NCBI GenBank assembly: GCA_905250115.1
Contig: CAJNOI010000004.1
Coordinates: forward strand, 1,216,621-1,280,620
Direction of reading: 5' to 3'
DNA: 64,000 nucleotides
Source: Adineta steineri
Taxonomy: Eukaryota; Rotifera; Eurotatoria; Adinetida; Adinetidae
Part shown: piece by piece, positions 1-12,533 of the stretch
Layout: every line of letters begins with the position of its first letter
How positions within the stretch are numbered: position 1 is the first letter of the stretch
Notes under the pieces: generated by a model
What the model saw: only the letters and a program-made list of their open reading frames with translations
Told to the model about the DNA's origin: nothing
Databases searched by the model: none
Translations under genes and position numbers: made by a program

Positions 1-88
1 TTTTTTAAAATATTTTCATTTTCATTTGGAAGAATTTGTGGAAGAATTTGTCCTACAATAGATAATATATAAAAAGTCATCAATTTTT

Positions 89-889
89 CTAATAATAAAT
101 ACTGTCAATATTTGTTGGTTTAGGTAGTAAATTGTCAGTTTGTGAAGATGTATAAATATTATTCGAATCTATAAGTAAATAAATAAAAATATAAAGTGTA
201 AGGTAGAAAGAAGATTTTAAAATTACTTGGTAAAGATTGTTCTAAATCATGTCGAAGCATATTTATTCGCAATTGACTATTGTGTGAGATGATTATATTA
301 TGAGAACCTGTCATGTTTTCTGTAAGTTGAATGTTGTTATGTGATTCTGTATCAAAATCTGAAAAATGACAGACTCTATTTATGAATCAGAAGAAAATAA
401 TTTATATTATTGAGTCATGAAAGGTTTTATCCCAGGTATGACGAGGTTTTTGTTGATTCTATAGATATATATGTATGTAGCATCTGTTTTTTTCCCATCT
501 ACGTAATTGGACGAAATGGGTTACTTCCTTCATGATTCATGATAAGAAAACAAAGGTAAATATTTATTGTTTCAAGGGATGTATGACCTCTGAAAAGGTC
601 AAAAAGTGATTAGACAAAAATTTGATTTTATCAACATTTTAAACTAAATCTTTTATTAGAAGGTATTTAAACTTACCGTCTAGTATACTTAACAAGTCAG
701 GCTCAATGACAGATCCGTATTCTGAATGCAACTGAAGTTCATCAAGACTCTATAAGAATAAGTAGAGAAAGTAAATAAGTTTTACTTTTTATTTGATCTT
801 ACTAGTTGAGAAGAACCATTAGAAGTGTTTATGTATGACATTGATAATGAATGTTGTTGATTTGATATATAAATTGTTTCGAATATTTT
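89..889 (-). CDS. 3' part of an unidentified multi-exon gene, possibly a transcription-factor C-terminus
   Basis: Four exons join in phase on the minus strand: 803-889, 677-749, 227-358 and 89-168, with GT/AG borders throughout and a TAG stop at 89-91. They encode about 120 residues. The sequence is Ser/Asn/Gln-rich and acidic, with motifs such as LSLDELQLHSEYG, EPDLLSILDDFD and RINMLRHDLEQSLP, and ends in NIDSIYY. No conserved domain is recognised. The alternating acidic and hydrophobic composition resembles an activation domain; a FOXO- or YAP-type C-terminus was considered but the similarity is too weak to name it. The 5' exons upstream of 889 were not resolved: no phase-compatible donor could be defended between about 890 and 1030. 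The reading frame is supported by three consecutive phase-consistent introns. Confidence 0.5.
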
Positions 890-3868
890 CTAAGAATTAA
901 ATCTGAAATATAATAAGTCTTTCTTTTTCTTAAATCATAGTCAAGTAATGGATTGTAGGATGAAAAATAACTTTTTTTATTACTCAATCGCTTCATATAT
1001 TCATTAATAGAAGAAATATATATTTTCATGAATCATTATTACAAAGAAAATTCCAATAAAAAAAGGGAAAAAAACATTTCTTTTATTCTTTTCTTCTGTT
1101 AATATGAATTGTAATAAAATAGTTTAAAAACAAATTCATTAACGAGTAAAGCTTTTATTCTTCTATTATATGGCAATACTATTCTTAAGCAAATAGCTTC
1201 TAAATGCTAAAATTGAATATACTTACGATTTATCGAAGCTACTATACCTTTTAGAATAATTTTACATAATTGAAGCACAATATCTACCGTATATTTTGTC
1301 ATCTCTTTTTTTTTTCTTTTCTTCTATCATATTATGCATATCACATTATTTTTCATTTATACGTAATTCTTCATTTCTGTCGTCTATTGGATTATACCCA
1401 TACTTTTATGTTTAATTATTAGTAACTGGATTTTTCTATGATCTGTTTGGCAATTTCCAAGTAAATACGCATATTATGACTAACTATTCTAAAGACGTAT
1501 TTTTGTTGAATAAATGAATAGTGCAGAGGAAAAATACGGACCTCGATATAAATACGTCATTACATATATATTGTATGTATGAAATAATATCTATTGTTAA
1601 CATTAAACACAGCGCGTTGTCTATCAGTGATTTATACTACCTTGTAAGGTCGTAGTTCACATGATATATGATAAAGATAAAATAGAAATCATTTCGAAAA
1701 ATAATATTGTATTGACAGATTTTATTCGATGAAAACAAACATGTTTGATAGAAAAATCTTGTTCAGTGTACATATAAATATTTTAGTTATTATAAAACAA
1801 TACTGATCGTTATCTGAAATAGATATTATGCAAGTTATATAAAGCTTCTTTTTTTCTTATTCATACAATCAAAACTTTATTAATATCTTCAATTGTTCTC
1901 AACTGCGTCGTTAGATTATTTGCATCAATTCAATAGATAAATTATTATTCTTATGAATTATTAGCTTATTAAATATATTGCTAACAATAAAAAAATGAGT
2001 AAATTATGCTAATTTTGTTCAATCTATTCCAACTAATAGGAATTATGTTTATCTGGTTAGAGTAATCATTCAAAAAAATAACCAATCTATTGTTTATATG
2101 TATATATTTTATCAGTATGATTCATTTTTGATAAACTGTACGGTCATTCAGGTAAAGTTGAAATCTTAATCGTGACTACCATTTTATTCAAGTAGAATCG
2201 AAATTGCATTACTTCCCCCAGTTGAATCATAGTAGTCTTCGTTGCCGAACTATCTGAGATTCATCACTATCTATTATTTAACTTGAATATATAAGTTTTA
2301 GTTATTTCGATTAATCTTAAGAAACTATTAAATAAATTCCTTTTGAGTCCTATCAATAATATACTAGTAAACCATAGTATGTGTTATGTCTTTCATCATG
2401 TTCAGCTACAGCTAATAAAAATATCTCTATCATTTATATGATTTTTCTTTCTCTTCTCTATATATATCATTAGTCATACATATTGGATTTCTCCATTCCC
2501 ACAGATAGGTATATACAATGGTTTTTTCCTCTTCTCTTCCTTCTATATCTATATATGTTTGTTGGATTTTTCTCTTATCATCTTTTCATTTTGATTACTT
2601 TTCCTATTACTTAAAGGATATTTTTATCGCATGGATTTCTCCTTCATGCTATTGTCATATATATATATAGCTGTTATATTTTTGCACGAGGTATATGATA
2701 TAGCAATGGATACAAGTGGATTTAAAGTCTTACAATATGCAACTATATACAGTAGCAATTCAATATATAGGCAGCCATCAAATTTTACCCATAAAGTCGT
2801 CGTCTATGATATGTATAAATATGATCGTCAAATATCGATTGGATCTATGGTAAAGTGCGATGTAGAAACAATTTGTATTTGACAGAAGACGATTATAATG
2901 ATACTGTTATCATTTCGTAAGTGTCTCCAATATAATAATTGTAATCGATCATTCGAGTTATTTGATATAAATCTAAATGAAGCACAAAAAAACATTTGTT
3001 GAGTCATAACCACTACTCGATTTATCTCTATCTCTCCATATATATATATAATGGAAAAAAATTTATATTTAACTTTTTTTTAGCTTTCACATTCGTTTTC
3101 ATTTAATACTACTATACCTTATTTATTATTATTTAAAATACTCATTTAATTTCTATAACCATGTGTTCGTTGTCTATGTAGTGTAGAAACATTGATACGG
3201 ATATTCCAAGATTTTAATACATATATATATATGATATGATATGAGGATGTATATCCCGAAAATTCGAAGTAAAGTGACAAAGATAGAAAATCCTAAAACT
3301 TATTAGCGAATCTGCTCTAAAACTGAAATAAGGACTCTACAGAATTTGTTCAACTTTGATTAGGCTCGTACTGAATATCCTACAATAAATTTATCTCACT
3401 ATTTTAATGATATTTACTTGAATATGCTGTTTTCCAACTAGATCAGTTTTTTATGTATGATTAAATCATCTATCTTTCGTTTTAGGTATGAACTTTGTAT
3501 AGTTAAATAAAATACAGAATAATAATAATATATCTAATTGAATCCTTGATAAAATCTTTCATTTTTATACAATATTTTATTGTTTTTTCTTTCTTTTATT
3601 AGTCCATAGACAAACAAAAACGCAAAACAATAAAAAAGATATATATATATAAAGAACATGAAAAACAGAATAAAGTTCATAGCTCTTTTAGAGAGTTTTA
3701 AACTAAGTTCTATGTGAAACATCAACATGCAAAAAGCAAGAACATGTATGTACAGCACGTCAAAATTGTTAAACAAACAGGTGATGAATATATAAATATG
3801 ATTGTTTTAAACTTAATATCCAGAGTAAAATATGACCAGTAGAATTGTTTTAAGATAATAGCAAATTT
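890..3868. other. Intergenic or unresolved AT-rich region
   Basis: About 3 kb with very high A+T, homopolymer runs and short TA tracts (for example near 2650-2670 and 3040-3050). It may hold the unseen 5' exons of the gene ending at 89. An open frame at 2631-2882 on the plus strand has no family resemblance and an ordinary AT-rich composition, so it was not accepted as a gene. Confidence 0.5.
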
Positions 3869-6341
3869 TTATTTTTGTAGACGTTTTGTAGATTTATTTG
3901 TTGATGTTTTTTGTGTACGTGAGTTAGAAAGTGCGTTAGAATGAAATAAGAAATCGAAAGGTTCGAATTTTGGCATTCCTGCTACTGATGATGATGACGA
4001 TGATGATGATGATGATGATGATGATAATGATAATGATGAAGTAGTAGTTGGAGGTGAATCATCTAAACTAAGTTCAGCTAATTCTCCTATAAATAAAATA
4101 ATTCGAAAGATGATTTTAAAAAGAAACATTTACATACGATCTAATGATCCTTTATATAAATAAGGCGATTGAGTTAATTCTTCTCCTTTATGTACTATTA
4201 TGATATTTGCTTTTGCTGTTTCATAGCCTGGATATGGAAAAGGTGGCATTTGAAAATAAATAACCTTTCCATTTTTAGTAAAATTTTCCACAGGATAATT
4301 CCAATTAAAATAAGGGACATTTACTTCAATTTTTATATCATTTTTCAAGACTTGACCTTTTAGAACCATATATACCATTTCTAATCCACTCATTGGTCCA
4401 TATCGTGGACCCATATGTTCAATATCAACATCACCATAAGCTAAAATATTTATTAAATTTCTATTCCAATTATAAACTAATTTATCTTACCTTCAGTCAT
4501 AATATTAGAATATACTACACTTCCTTCATCACGTTGATATTCGCCTTTTCCGACTTGAAAAATGCGTGTCAGACGTAGCATTGAACTTTCAAGTTGTCGT
4601 GAACGAATTAACTCTTTTGTTATAACATCACTTTGTTTACCTTTAATTAATTCAATCATCAATCTATCATAAATAAAAATATGTCAAATTGAAGTTTTCA
4701 GAAACAAAATATATACATACGTTTTATATCCATTTCGATAATCATCATTTGTTAAACGAAAATATAAAACATTTGGTTCATGTTGTTTAAAGATCAATGT
4801 ATTCTCTTCAAATGTTGCTGAACAATCTTTATTATGGAGTGTATATGGATGTGGTTGTTGATCGATGCCTACCAAAGTAACTTCAATAAGATTTATATCA
4901 GCTTGGAAAGCCCAATCTGGATGCATCTAATAAGAAACAAAATAAAAATGATTCTTAATCATATAATATAATGTAATTAAATAATATACCATAATTGTTG
5001 GATATCCTGGTGTAATACCTTCTTCACATCGAATATAATGTGCTGAAATTTTACTTTCATTTTGTGTTCGTGGACGATATTTTGCACGTGGTTGCTCTTT
5101 TATCTGAATTGGTTTTGTTTCTGCAATATCATATTCAAGAGCTAATACGAAAATCAAAAATTATCTTAATGAACAATTAAAAAGAATATATCTACTTTGT
5201 TGTTGATATGCTAAATCACTTTGTAATTGTGTAACACAAGGTTGACAATCACCAGATTCTAGAAGAATTAAATATAAATTTAAACATATTTTAGATATAA
5301 ACATACGCATATAATATTCAATAGGAGCAACAGTTGTTGATCGTTGTTGAAGTTCTATAGGAAAAAAATTAATTATTGAATATTATATAAAAAAAACAAT
5401 AATGAATGTACTTTTATTCTTTTTAGGTTTTGATGCCATTCGATATATTTCCTCTTGTCTATTTAAATAAGCTTGTGTACTAAGTACAGCTGAAATGAAA
5501 GATAATAAATAATCAATATATTAAATTTATATATAATATGACTTACTTTCATTAGCTTGTGGTTCTGCTGGTGAGCTACCAATTCGAACAGACACTGGTG
5601 ATGAATATACTAAAATAGAGTGAATGTTAAATTTAATGAAAAATAATTGAAAACTAGGATAATATACTTGATTGTGGTTGATAAAATCTTGAACTATCAT
5701 CATGTTCTATGAAACTACTTTGTTGTGATTGTTCAAGACTTGTATTTTCATAATGTTCTATGAAAGTACTTTGTTGTGATGGTTCACCGATATTATATGA
5801 ATCGATTAATTGGCTTATTTCATCTCTATCGATTGATTCTCCAGAGGGTTCATTCAAGTTTAATGTTAAAAAATTAATTTCTATGAAAAATAATAAAATA
5901 ACAAAATGAATTAGTTTTTATCAGCAAGGTTAAGTGTTTTATTTATTCTTTCTCTCATGTGACTTGTTCTACACAGATTAGATATATTTAGCTACAATAT
6001 CAAAGTGCGCATTAAAATTGTAAATATGAATGTATGATATATTAAAGCTTACGTTCATTATCGGTTGGATTAATGAGATCATCGATATTAATATTTTCAT
6101 CAATATGATTGTTTTGATTGAGTGGTATCGGAATATAATCATGAAGTAGATTATTTGAAAACAAGTCAAGATTTGATAATAACTATAAAATATTAAAAAT
6201 ATTAATTAATTCAGTTGTTTATCTTTGTATCGATTATACGTTATTCACGGCATCATCACTGGGAAGATCTGATGCTGAAAATGGTTGCTGTTGATCATTC
6301 GAACTTGTATCTTCAAATGAAAAATCAAGGATCTCGTCCAT
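3869..6341 (-). CDS. Rel-homology-domain protein (NF-kB/Rel-like, divergent)
   Basis: Predicted transcription factor of the Rel superfamily with about 12 exons and roughly 570-580 aa; start ATG at 6339-6341 (MDEILDFSFED), stop at 3869. The N-terminal half is acidic and Gln/Ser-rich and carries an internal near-repeat (FIEHYENTSLEQSQQSS then FIEHDDSS, about 5670-5800). The Rel N-terminal region begins with IKEQPRAKYRPR (about 5100), then SAHYIRCEEG and HPYTLHNKDC, which matches the Rel HPHxLxGKDC signature. It ends near VVYSNIMTE, like VYSNxIxN in insect Rel proteins. The dimerisation (IPT/TIG) domain follows at about 4135-4440 with GPMSGLEMVYMVLKGQVLKN, matching GGxExxLLxxKVxKxDI. The tail has a poly-Ser run encoded by a GAT/GAC-type microsatellite (3990-4035) and is basic at the end. 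No ankyrin repeats follow, so it is Rel-like in architecture rather than p100/p105-like. The canonical RFRYxCEG DNA-recognition loop is altered. NFAT is the alternative family. Confidence 0.75.
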
Positions 6342-7258
6342 ACTTGCTGATAGTAGATTTTATTTAATAAATCTGAAAATTAGATGTTCTTTAGTTTATC
6401 TTACATGGTTAAAACTAAGTATACAATCGCTATATATATATAAAGAATAAATACATATTTCTCTCATGTTGATTCTTATTTCTATGAAAAACACTGCCGA
6501 CCTCTTGTGCATGTCTACGCTTTATAACATACCAAAACAAAAAATAAGAATGACGAGGTATTCTTTGCTTAAATACTATTGGAGCCTTTATAATTTTTCT
6601 TTTTCTTCTTTATCAGTTCGTCTGACTTTTTGTAGAAATAAAGAAAAAAACAAAGTTGTCCTCTTTCTCCTCTCTCTGTTTTGCCAAAAATATATTAAAA
6701 AAACGCACTGCTCAGACTGTTTTCATGTCTGAAATATGGTAAAAAAACCATCAAAATAAATTTTTTTGTAAGAAAAGAACGCCTCCGTGTCTATGCTATA
6801 ATGTCAATCAAAAAGGCAAACTACCAATTATATTAAAACTCGATGATCGATTTATTATATATGAATCAATAAGTCTACATAGACATGTTCTAAAAAAACA
6901 AAAATAAAAATCATATATCATTTTCCAATATAACCGTATTATTATTGACGCATAATACACGTAATAAAGTAAATATGAAAAAAGTTTCACTTTATTTAAT
7001 CAATAAAAAAATTCACATAACTTTATTTATAGAAAAATACTCTATATTAAAAAAAAATTCACATTTAAAATATCGAATATAAATATCACTGGTTTTTATA
7101 TCATTAAAAGCCGAAAGATGAATATAAATTTAAAAGAAACAATCTGAGTTCTATATCGGAAGAATTCGATTGATTTCGCATTTTGTTTTTCTTCGAAAAG
7201 AAATAGATAAATCCATTGTATATATATGTATATATATTCATAGTATGAAAAAAGAATA
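6342..7258. other. Intergenic region between the TIR-SAM and Rel-like genes
   Basis: About 0.9 kb, AT-rich, lying between the 3' end of the TIR-SAM gene and the start codon of the Rel-like gene, so it should hold the promoter of the latter. A TA-rich box (tatatatata) lies at 6432-6441, about 90 bases upstream of the Rel-like start codon; a role as core promoter is only a guess. No other feature was seen. Confidence 0.4.
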
Positions 7259-9379
7259 TCATCGATGTATGGATTGAAAAGATGATGAAAAAAGTGTTTC
7301 AATAGCAGAATTGAATGTTAAAATATAAAAAATTCGAAGTGGCATTGTAGGAGAAATTAATAAATCAACCATTCGATGGTAATCTGATGGAGACTAAAAA
7401 GAATATATACAGAAAGAAATTATGAACAAATAATCATATTTATTATTTACATCAAATTTAATTTTATATAATTGCCATAGTGTTGCACCAGTAAAATTTT
7501 TTAACGCATTTTCAAAACTAAATTTTTATAAAAAAAAAATATTCATATTTATATAGAAAAGGTAAATATTAATTTTACATTTGAAGTTTTTCTCGATTTA
7601 ACCATTCAATAACATCATCGGCAGACCATTCCTGGACATTATGATAATGAAAGTATGTACTACTCATTGTTGTAGTTATCTGATTGTTTGTAGGAATTGC
7701 AACTAAAGAAAATGTTCTTTTTTTTTAAAAACAAAACTATTATATTATTTACCGGTTCGATCATTTTCATTAGCACCTAACGAACTCCGAACAGCTTCAA
7801 TTTCTCGTACTAGTAAATTAAATGCTTCATCAAATGGAAGTTGAGAAAAATCAATATGAAGTTTAGCACCATTTATTATACCAAGCCATCCTTGTGCTTT
7901 ATAACCTGCTTGCATTAACATAGGTATTGATGCTTTATTTCGTTCAACAGAATATTCAGCTTCTATAACCAAAAAACAAACAAAAATATTTAAAAATAAA
8001 AGTATGAATATATTTACCTAGTCGACAATAACGACTGTCATAGTATTGTTCATTAATTGCCATTAAAACAACAAAAGAATTTTCAACAGCTGATGCCATC
8101 GATCCAAAAATATTACCAGATATATTATCTTCATCAATCCAAATGATATAATTACGATCCTAATGTATATATATATGATAAACGAAATATTAGAACTAAG
8201 AAAAAAGTATTTTACTTTCAAATGTTTAGAAATTCTTGAACATACAGCTCTCGTTGAATGATTATAGCTTATCATAATATGTCCAAGATTTTTATTATCT
8301 TTTTTTTCTATTCCAGTAAATTCTAATGATATGGGTGTTTTATCTGTTAATGCTTCTTTGATGATTGATATGTCTAATTAAATGAAAAAAATATTAATTT
8401 ATCTTTTAGAATTGTTTTATTGCATATTTATTATACCATCGTCTTCATCTTTATATGCTACACATAGACTACGACTATAATTAAACACTGGTCGTTCTAG
8501 ACATTCGTCCATTAGTATTGTTTCAGTATCTGACGTTACAGAGGAAAAACTCTCTTCGATTAAACCAGTTTCTTGTACTACTGAAAGTGTATGAGTATCA
8601 TGTTCTTCTGATGCTTGTAGATGAAGAGAATCTATCGTATAAGAAAAAATAAAATTTAATTTCTTTTCTAATATCAAAACAAACAAACTAACCATCAATA
8701 GTATGATTAACTGTAGTTATTTGTATATGGGAAGAATCATTACCTAAATTGTTTGAATATTAAATTTAAATGTTTAGATTATAAATAAAAATAATAAATA
8801 TTTACTATCATCAGTAGCTTCTGTTGGTTGTTGATCTTGTATATCTGATTCATTTTCACCTAAAGAAAAACAAATATTTTGAAAAGTTCAAATCATTTTA
8901 GGTTTTTTTTCTCAGAAATTTGATAACTTATTAAGATCAAATAATGGTAGTCAAGATGCATGTCTATAGCTATTATCTTGTTTTTATTGTCTAGATTTTC
9001 TGAAAGATAAGTGTTTCAAAGAGATAAAATTGTTGAATCATCAACTGAACTAATGATATAATAATTCTATTTACTTGATTGGCAAGAAAGATTGGCAACT
9101 TTTTGTAATTCTGTTGTTAAATGCGACATTTGTTGTTGATACTCTTTTTGTGAAAAAGAACACTATTACAATAAGTAAAAACATTTTATCAATATAAAAT
9201 AAACAAAACAACTTACTTCTAAATCAAAATAATCCGATGTATTTGAGTCGCTGATATGTGGTGTTAATGATGGTGTCATAAAAACTTTAAAAAAGAAAAA
9301 GAAGAAATAGTTTTTTTTCAATCTATCAAAAGTAAATATAATCAAACATACGTATCCGGTCAACATCAGCATCGTCCAT
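7259..9379 (-). CDS. TIR-SAM domain protein
   Basis: About 12 short exons encode a protein of a little over 400 aa; start ATG at 9377-9379 (MDDADVDR), stop TGA at 7259-7261. The N-terminal part is acidic and low-complexity, with a Gln-rich stretch (QKEYQQQMSHLTTELQK). The TIR domain begins with GHIMISYNHSTRAVCSRISKHL (exon about 8228-8370) and continues with DRNYIIWIDEDNISGN and AVENSFVVLMAINEQYY. It then has CRLEAEY, where the second Glu or its neighbour corresponds to the catalytic Glu region of SARM1-type TIR NADases, followed by QAGYKAQGWLG and a hydrophobic KLHIDFS strand. A SAM domain follows: EWSADDVIEWLNREKLQ, IFENALKNFTGATLWQL, then YHRMVDLL. The order TIR then SAM is the reverse of SARM1 (ARM-SAM-SAM-TIR). 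No signal peptide or membrane segment was seen, so it is probably cytosolic. Innate signalling or NAD cleavage is inferred from the family. Confidence 0.8.
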
Positions 9380-10575
9380 TGAAAGTAGATTCATAAGTGT
9401 AAAATAGATGAAAATTTAAATATATATTTGCCAACCCTATACAAAGGGTGGAGGGTTTATGTTCTGAAATAATCAACATACAATTATATATATATATATA
9501 CATTGTTATTTTCACATATACTGTATGTAAAAACGACAAGAATGTTTTATCTCTTCTTTCCTTACATCACCATCGAATCAAACATAAAATAAATATACGT
9601 GTAAGCCAACCAAAAGTAATCAATGGATAGTGAATTTTATCGTAGATTACATCTTTTTGCTTGGAAAGAAAAAAAAAGAATATGCTAGATCGTTTATAGT
9701 TTATTGTCTGGCAATTGAGATTTGCTCCTTTTTATTTCAAAACTAAAATACATTTAGATATGGAATTTATTTTCAATGCATGCAATCATTATTCCGCAGG
9801 AACCATTAATGCATGATTTAAAATGTATGAATAGAAATATATAAGAAAAATAAACAGTAGACTTTCATCATCGATAGAAATGTAGTTGCACGTGCAAGCA
9901 CTTGTTGCTGTGTCTGAATCATTTTTCGTTGCAATCTAGATTCAGCTGGCAACCAATATGCTACAGGTATGATAAGTGACACCTATGACAACTATTATTT
10001 GTTTCCAGTACGTATGTTTCGGACATCTTATAAATGTAAAAAAAAGAAGCTATATATATACAGATAGATTATAAGGTTCGCAGTAACCTAGTGCTTGTTA
10101 TTTTGCAAAAAGAAAGGTGTACTATTCGTCTGGATGTGAATGACGTCTTTTAAGAAAAAAACATCGAATTTTTATTTAATGAATAGAACGAAATAGAAAT
10201 AAAAAGACTATAGGTGGATATATATTTGTTTAGTTTCTTGCTTAACGATAAATATAAGGTTAAAAAAAAAGAAGCCAATTAACGAGCAGAAAAAAAAACA
10301 TAACAAAAAAAAAGAAAATCATATGGATTGGAATGACATATAATAAAAAAGACAAAAACGCACCAAGTGAAGTTTATTAGTCACTGTTTTTTTTATCATT
10401 ATAAATAAGAATAACAATGAAAACTTTAAATAATTTTTTGTGTCATGTTTGATATTTTATGTTAAAAATAAAAAGATAGAAGAAGAAAGAGATTCACAAT
10501 TACCAAGAGTTAATAATTTTTTAAAGAAACAAAACATTGCGCATATGATAAAATCAATATAGTCTATTTTAAATT
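9380..10575. other. Intergenic region
   Basis: About 1.2 kb between the TIR-SAM start and the GMPPB stop. It contains a TA microsatellite near 9487-9503 and many A runs. No coding exon or RNA gene was recognised. Confidence 0.5.
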
Positions 10576-12059
10576 TTAAATCAAAATCTTCGGTTCTGAA
10601 ACACTTTCACTAATAGCTTTATGCGGTAATATAATACCTCCATTGATAAATAATTCATCTTGCACAGATACATCAAGTCCAAGTACACTTGTATTTTCCA
10701 TACGAACCTAAAGAAAAAAGTTTATATTCAAATAATTATATCATACTAGATTATTTACCCATTGACCTATATTGCATCTCCAACCAATAATACAATTTGC
10801 AATCCATGAATGACTTTTAACCAGTGAATCGGCAAGTATTGTACAGTTTTTTAAACATACTCCATCTTGTATAATAACTCGTGGGCCGATAACGACATTT
10901 GGGCCTATACGACATCGTTCACCAATTTTAGCTGTAGGATCCTTTTATATAGAAAACAAAATAAGAAATTTTATATTTACTTGATTTAAAAAAACAAAGA
11001 ACTAATAAATATAATCTTACCACTAAAACATTGCCTACTGTACCATTATCGCGCGATAATCGATCTGGCATAGAAGATCGAGCATAGTTAAGATATAAAC
11101 CCATTCCAGTTAAATAATCTTTTGGTTGACCAACATCCATCCAAAAACCTGTAGAAATATAATCATATATATATACATTAAATTTCATTAAATATTTTAC
11201 CTTTAAGCTCAAATGCATATAATTGTTTATCACTAGCCATAGCAGGAAAAATTTCTTTTTCAATTGATGTTGGTCGTAACTAAATTCATTAGATAAGAAT
11301 TGCAATAGAAAATTTTCAATAATTTACTTCAATTCTATTGAGTATTGCTGGATTGAATATGTAAAGACCAGCATTAATTTTATTCGAAACATATTCACGT
11401 GGTTTTTCAACAAATCGATCAATTTTACCAGTATTTTGTTCATAGACAACAACACCATATTTCGATGGTTCATCAACTTTTGTAACCTTTTGAGGATAGA
11501 AGAATATTCAATATATAGATCTATCATTTAATAGACATACCACAATAGTTCCTTCACAATTATGTTCTTTATGAAACTTAATCATATCATTAAATGGGAA
11601 TTCACATATCACATCTGAATTGAGCACAAAAAATGGCTCATTTTCTACTTGAAGGTGATCACGTGCTAATGCCAATGGACCAGCTAAAAGAAACTATGAT
11701 ATAGAAATTAATAATCTTATGATAAAAAAACTCGCACCTGTTCCTAAAGGTTCAGTTTCTTGCGAAATTGTTATTTTAATACCCAATCGTTTAGCTTCAA
11801 CTTCCATTTCACGTTGTAGCATATCAGATAAGTAACTAACAGCTAAAATAACATGTGTGACACCAACCTAATTAATTAAAATAAAATTTATATTTTTTTT
11901 ATCTTAATAAATAATAAAGAATATATATACTTCAGCTAATGCTTCAATTTGATGGAGAACCATTGGCTTATTACAAAATTCTACCAATGGTTTTGGTTTT
12001 GTAAGTGTCAAAGGACGTAAACGTGTTCCATAGCCGCCGACAAGAATGAGTGCTTTCAT
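10576..12059 (-). CDS. GMPPB: Mannose-1-phosphate guanylyltransferase beta (GDP-mannose pyrophosphorylase)
   Basis: Cytosolic enzyme making GDP-mannose from mannose-1-phosphate and GTP, for N-glycosylation, O-mannosylation and GPI anchors. About eight exons and roughly 360 aa, the usual family length. The N-terminus [18 protein letters not shown] (start 12057-12059) carries the nucleotidyltransferase signature [11 protein letters not shown], followed by [13 protein letters not shown]. Later landmarks are [49 protein letters not shown] and the left-handed beta-helix region ([35 protein letters not shown]). The C-terminus is [19 protein letters not shown], close to vertebrate GMPPB. The stop is at 10576-10578. 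All introns are short. No disrupted motif was seen and the call is secure. Confidence 0.97.
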
Positions 12060-12533
12060 TTTTCTTTGTTTATCCAAATGTTCGTAATGAAATAACTTTT
12101 TTTTTGTTTTTTTTAACTAGAACAAGACATATTACATTTCATACTTTTTAGATTTTTTCTTAAATATATTGAAAAGAAGAAAAGGACGGAAGCCGAGATA
12201 AAAAGGGAAAATAAGTATTAATATGTTTAAAATTAACAAACTCTGTGCTTATATATATATATATATAAATAGGTATATATGTATATACTCGAAATGTGTA
12301 ATAAAATGCTCGAATACAAAAAGAAGAAAAAAAAAGAAGAAGAATGCTGATTGATTGTAAATGATCAAGAGAAATAAAATGAAAATTACCAATAAACCAT
12401 CCTATATATATATAAATATGTATATATATGTCTTCAGTCTGACATAAGAAAATAAATAGATATTCATCCTACTGTTCAAAGCAAAAGAAGCAAAAAAAAA
12501 CAAGATCACAAATAATTTAAAAAAACTGAATTA
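12060..12533. repeat. AT-rich spacer with TA tracts
   Basis: About 470 bases between the 3' end of RNF123 and the start of GMPPB, presumably the GMPPB promoter. It holds (TA)n tracts near 12249-12268 and 12275-12290 and several purine runs. No gene was seen. Confidence 0.45.

Noticed and set aside
2631-2882. Open frame of 83 codons on the plus strand
   Set aside because: No family resemblance, no splice context, and composition like the surrounding AT-rich DNA; expected by chance at this length.
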